Positions 60,291 to 64,000 of a stretch of 64,000 nucleotides of DNA are shown one piece after another. A program made the translations under genes and the position numbers. This DNA comes from Struthio camelus (lineage: Eukaryota > Chordata > Aves > Struthioniformes > Struthionidae), in assembly GCF_040807025.1 (NCBI RefSeq), contig NC_090952.1, positions 1,426,001 through 1,490,000 on the forward strand. The letters run 5' to 3'. Below the pieces are notes generated by a model, which saw only the letters and a list, made by a program, of their open reading frames with translations, made no database searches and was not told the origin of the DNA. How positions within the stretch are numbered: the stretch's first letter is position 1; each line of letters opens with the position of its first letter.

Positions 60291-60949
60291 GTGGCCCATC
60301 ATCTAAATCTAGGTCACAGCAGTGGGGCCTTCCCTTCCCAGTCCAGGCAGCCTAGGTTTCTCCCCTCCTAGAGCTGGGTGCCTCCAGCCCTGCGTTGTCA
60401 CCCCCCCATCATCCTGCTGTTGCTCACATTGCCCTGAGAAGGAGGTGTGAGAAATCGCACTGGCACTCCCAGATGGCCCACAACCCTGTTCTGGTAGATC
60501 CTACGCAAACACAGCCTGCCTCCTGTAAATCAGGGAGCTGCAGGCCAGAGTCTCTTCCTGAGGCCACACTTACTCCCCACCCCTGGGGCTGCTCTCAGTC
60601 CCTGTGTCCTCTCTTGGACCCCATCCTGGAACCACCCTCAGTACTTGTGTCTCTCAGGCTATCCTCAGGCCCCACTTCCAGTGACCTCCCTCAGTCCCTG
60701 TGTCCCTGGGACCACTCTTGGTTCCTCCTTGCCCTGGGATCACCTTCAGCTCCCAGCCTCAGGGACCACCATCAGTATTCGTGTTCCTTGGGCTACCCTT
60801 GGTTCCCATCCCCAGCGACCTCCCTCGGTCCCTGCGTCCCGGGGGGTCACCCTTAGTTCCCAACCTCAGGGAGACCCGTCGGTCCCTGTGTCCTTCCTCG
60901 GTTCCCAGCCCCAGGGACCCCCCTCGCATCCCGGGGGGCCACCCGCGGG
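60291..60949. other. Upstream flank of the TNF-ligand gene
   Basis: Diffuse repeats of words such as TCAGTCCCTGTGTCC, GACCTCCCTC and GGTTCCCA recur at irregular spacing of roughly 40-60 bp from 60.58 to 60.93 kb, suggesting a decayed minisatellite. No gene was found here. Confidence 0.4.
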
Positions 60950-61133
60950 CCCTAACGCCAGGGACGCGCGCGGCCGGCGAGCGGGGCGGGGCCGAGGCGC
61001 GGGGCCGTCTCGCCCCGCCCCGCCCCTCCCCGCCCCGCCCCGCCCCGCGGCTGGTCCCTCCCGCCGCGGCCGCTGCCCCTCCGGAGCGCGGCGGGCGCGG
61101 GGCAGCGGCGGGTCGCGGCGGCTGGGCCGGGCC
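60950..61133 (+). promoter_or_regulatory. GC-rich promoter / 5' UTR of TNF-ligand gene
   Basis: Very GC- and CpG-rich. At about 61012-61048 there are at least five overlapping CCCCGCCC-type GC boxes (Sp1/KLF sites) with no TATA box. It directly precedes the ATG at 61134, so it probably holds the start sites and 5' UTR. The CpG island continues into the first exon. Confidence 0.65.
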
Positions 61134-61346
61134 ATGGCCCCGCACCAGCCCAGCGCCGGGCAGTACCTGCGCTCCGACAGCGGCGGCTCGGCGGCCCGCA
61201 TGCTGGCAGCCGGCCCCGGCCCCGGCGGCCCGCGGCGGAGGCGGTGCGGCCCGCTCTGGGGCAGCGTGGCCGTCATGGCCATCCTGGCCCTGCAGATCGC
61301 CTCCACCACTGGACTCTTCGTCTACTTCACCATGGCCATCTCCAAG
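61134..61346 (+). CDS. TNF ligand superfamily member (TRAIL/TNFSF10-like), first coding exon
   Basis: 71 codons from ATG (context gggccATGg) to AAG, followed by a GTGAGC donor in phase 0. The reading is a 40-residue cytoplasmic part (GQYLRSDSGGS, then a Gly/Pro stretch and RRRR). A single hydrophobic anchor follows, about residues 41-66 (LWGSVAVMAILALQIASTTG and LFVYFTM), and the exon ends AISK. No signal peptide: this is type II membrane topology, as in TNF ligands. The end of the anchor, FVYFT, resembles TRAIL (VYFT at the same place, also near the end of exon 1). The stalk and the receptor-binding TNF homology domain would be in later exons beyond 64000. RANKL is the main alternative; its N-terminus also has a YLR motif but its anchor differs. 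The in-frame open stretch upstream of 61134 is GC-rich 5' sequence, not a longer protein. Confidence 0.6.
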
Positions 61347-61739
61347 GTGAGCCCGCCGGGCGCGATAGCCCCGACAGAGCCCGCGGACGGCAGCGAGGCG
61401 AGAGCTTTGTCTCACAAAGCCCCCCGCCCCCCCCCGGGGCTGTTCCGGTGCGGGGCTGCGCACCGGGGAGGAGCCGGCACCAGCGGGGGTCGGGCCAGCA
61501 ACACCGGGGCAGGGGGTTCCCCTGGCGCCTAGCTCTCCTGAGACAGGGCACTGCCCTCCTCGGGAACCCCCGCCAGCTGCGAGGAAGCCTCAGCCTGTCC
61601 CCCCCCCACACTCCGGCTTTTGCTCACTGGGGCCTGGCAGCTACAAGTGCTCCCCGGCGAGTTTTCGCAGCTGAAGAGGAGTCTGGCGCTGCTACTGTGC
61701 TGAGGAGCTGTGGGTGCCGACGCGGGGGAGCAGCCTCTG

Positions 61740-62265
61740 CGCCGGGCTCCATCTGGAGCTGTGGGTCCAGATGTGGCGGGAGGGCACCCCTGCCCTGGGC
61801 TCTATCTGAAACCACAGATCCGGATATGTGTGTGTGGGGGGGGGGGAGCGGGCTGTACTGGGCTTCATCCAGAGCGGCAGAGGCAGATGTTGAGGGAGGA
61901 TCCGCCTGCCCCCAGCTCTGTCCAGAACTGTGGATCCAGATGTGGAGATGGGATGCCCCAGCCCTAACCTCCATCTGGAGCTGTGGATCCAAATGTGGGG
62001 GAATGGAGCCCCCAGTTGAGGGGATCCAGATGTGGAGGGAGGAAATGACCCCCTGCCTGGGCTTTGTCCAGAACCATGGATATGGGGGGGGGGGGGATGG
62101 AGTCCCTGCCTCAGGCTCCATCTGGAGCTGCAGATCCAGATGTGGAGGGATGGAGTCCCTACCCTGGGCTCCATTCAGAACCGCAGATCCAGATGTGGGG
62201 GAAATGCTGTACTGGGCTTCATCCAGAGCTGCGGATCCAGATGTTGATGGAGAGACCCCCCCCTG
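61740..62265 (+). repeat. ~53-bp minisatellite in intron 1 of the TNF-ligand gene
   Basis: About ten imperfect units spaced 38-55 bp (mostly 52-55), each carrying a version of GGATCCAGATGTGGAGGGA followed by CCTGCCCTGGGCTCCATC and TGGAGCTG. Clear unit marks lie near 61767, 61822, 61883, 61935, 61987, 62025, 62080, 62135, 62188 and 62240. G runs interrupt some units (61830-61850, 62085-62098). It begins about 0.4 kb after the exon 1 donor. Confidence 0.85.
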
Positions 62266-64000
62266 CCCTGGGCTTCAGGCCACATTTACTCCTGGCTCCT
62301 AACCCATCTCTTTTGCACACGCTGCTTCCACCATTCTCATTCTACTCATGCTCCAGCATGAGCTAAGGCTTTCTCACCCGCTTCATGAGACTCTGGAAGT
62401 GGCCTGGGTGGGGAAACCCCTCTATACCAGGCGCTCTTAGGTTCTTGCTTCTGCTTAATCACATCAAATAATCGTGCTGCCATCCAACCTTGCCCACCTA
62501 CTCTCAGCATCACTAAGGTCAAACAGTTCCCAACCCTGGCACCCTGTAGACCAGGTGCTACAGCCCATCATCCAACCTTTTCTGGAGCTCAGCAACTGAC
62601 CTGTAACACTGCCGCTGTTAGACACTGCAAGCCCTAAAACACCGGCTCCCCACCACAGCACCAGCCCCATTGCCCCTTCAGGCCAGGTAGTGTAGAGATA
62701 CAGTCCTTGCTACAACAATCCAGTGCAAGACAGGCCTGATTCTGTTAACAGGTTGGACAAGGGCTGACCCACGTTATGCAGGCACATGCTGCAATTAGCA
62801 CTTCTGGCAGTGCTGAGTAGTTGTGTGCACTGAAGCTACCCAAACAGACTCACATGTTGCCAAGTTTCACATGAGCGGTCCCATAACTTAGGGATTTACG
62901 CCTTGGCGGCATGCACCCACTCACACAGGTGCACCTTTGCGCGACTACAGCCCAGTCAGCTAAACTCACCCCAGACAAAACACTCCCAGGGCTACCCCTT
63001 GTCCGTCTCCCAGTCACGCAGATGTGGGAGTCACTGTACCCAGATGTGTGAGCCACCACGTCACCCCCTCTCAGTAGAATGCTGCATCCCATCTCCCAGC
63101 GGTGATGGTCCTACATCTTCCAGCCAGCTGTTGCTAGGACAGATTGCTGGCCCAGTGGCACCCACCTCACCCCCCAATTTATCTTACCTAACACAGTTTT
63201 TTTTACCAGTACTAGAATCTCTGCGTTGATCCCAAACCTGGCTGAGGGCACCATGGTGGTAGATGGTGTGCAAGAAACATCAGACAAAATGAGCAACCCA
63301 CAACTGTAGCTGAGGGAAGCAGGCAAGCAGGAGTCTGGTGGGAGCTGGTCTGCAGGGGCTGACAACATGGCCAAGCCCAAAAACTCCTAGGTCCTATCCT
63401 GGAATCTGGGAACGAGCCAGGAGATAAGAGCAGACTGGTCAAGGTGCCTGTGTTTATTCCTAGCCTTGGGTGCACTGATTTCAGGGCAGCTATCCATCTG
63501 TGCCTCAATTTCCCCATATCTGAGACAGCAGTGCAGTGTGCTGAGATCCTAGAGCCAGCCATACCCCACTGGGGCTCCAGAGTCAGGGCTGAGCCAGGTC
63601 AGCCGAGGGACACTCACTATGCAGCAGGCCACATCACGTGGAGGAAGGCTTCCCATCGAACCACAAGCCAGCGCAGACTAGTAAGGGTTCGAGGTCTGCC
63701 CGAGCTGATGCAGCACTGCGAGCACTTGAGCTCCAGATGCTGGCCAGCGTGGCTTGGCAGCTGGAAGGGAAGAACTCTGTGAGATCGCATTTTGCAACTC
63801 CAGCTTAGCTCAGCAGTGATAATTAAAGCACCAAGAGCAGGGCCAGGCTTCCTGGGCATTTCCAGCCTCGAGCTGCAGCCATTCCTCTGTGCATGGTACA
63901 GCTACAGGCAGCCCCAGAACAGGTCCAAGCAAGGAGAGGAAGGAGATAGAAGAAAGGGAAATTCTGGTTCTTCTCCTTTGCTCGGTGCTCTGTGGCTTTG
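62266..64000 (+). other. Intron 1 of the TNF-ligand gene (continues past the window)
   Basis: No second exon with TNF-stalk character was found. Small open stretches exist on both strands without splice support. No mobile element was recognised. Confidence 0.4.

Noticed and set aside
60645-61532. A 295-codon open frame that contains the TNF-ligand exon
   Set aside because: Only 61134-61346 looks like protein; the upstream part is GC-rich and repetitive, and the downstream part lies past a consensus donor.
63675-63700. GGTTCGAG resembling a tRNA T-loop
   Set aside because: No D-arm, anticodon arm or acceptor stem could be placed around it.

Overview
The window looks like vertebrate nuclear DNA, most probably from a bird. 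The main evidence is CR1 LINEs whose 3' ends carry the 8-bp ATTCTGTG tail. Supporting signs are split genes with GT/AG introns, CpG-island promoters, short microsatellites and a GC-rich first exon of a TNF-family ligand. No bacterial operons, tRNAs, rRNAs or CRISPR arrays were seen. Species and chromosome cannot be told from the sequence.

Layout. (1) 1-8.3 kb and 24.4-28.7 kb: two minus-strand paralogous genes of the CCDC81 family, copy A and copy B. Each encodes two HU-like domains, then a short linker and a Cys-containing exon. Seven exons can be paired between the copies. Five have identical length (62, 157, 257, 86 and 226 nt) and two differ by whole codons (92/95 and 118/112 nt). All share one frame and have usable splice sites. 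The 5' first exon of each was not found. (2) 10.8-18 kb: a CpG island with CCAAT and ETS-like sites, followed by a weakly supported plus-strand transcription unit and a truncated CR1. (3) Two ~315-bp LTR-like direct repeats (18.0 and 32.0 kb) flank copy B. An old, internally deleted CR1 lies at 18.7-20.7 kb. (4) 32-54 kb: mostly unassigned DNA, with one convincing Ig V-like exon (39.45 kb) and one possible membrane-anchor exon (44.1 kb). (5) 54-60.3 kb: a truncated CR1 and a nearly full-length CR1. The latter keeps an open ORF1 (SGNH-type esterase), but its ORF2 is broken. (6) 60.9-64 kb: a GC-rich promoter and first coding exon of a TNF ligand superfamily gene (TRAIL-like), then its intron 1 with a ~53-bp minisatellite. 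The rest of that gene lies beyond the window.

The CCDC81-like pair, the Ig-like exon and the TNF ligand are separate genes; nothing shows that they work together. Exon calls rest on reading frame, splice signals, phase matching and comparison of the two copies. No alignment or database search was run, and family names come from recognised motifs.
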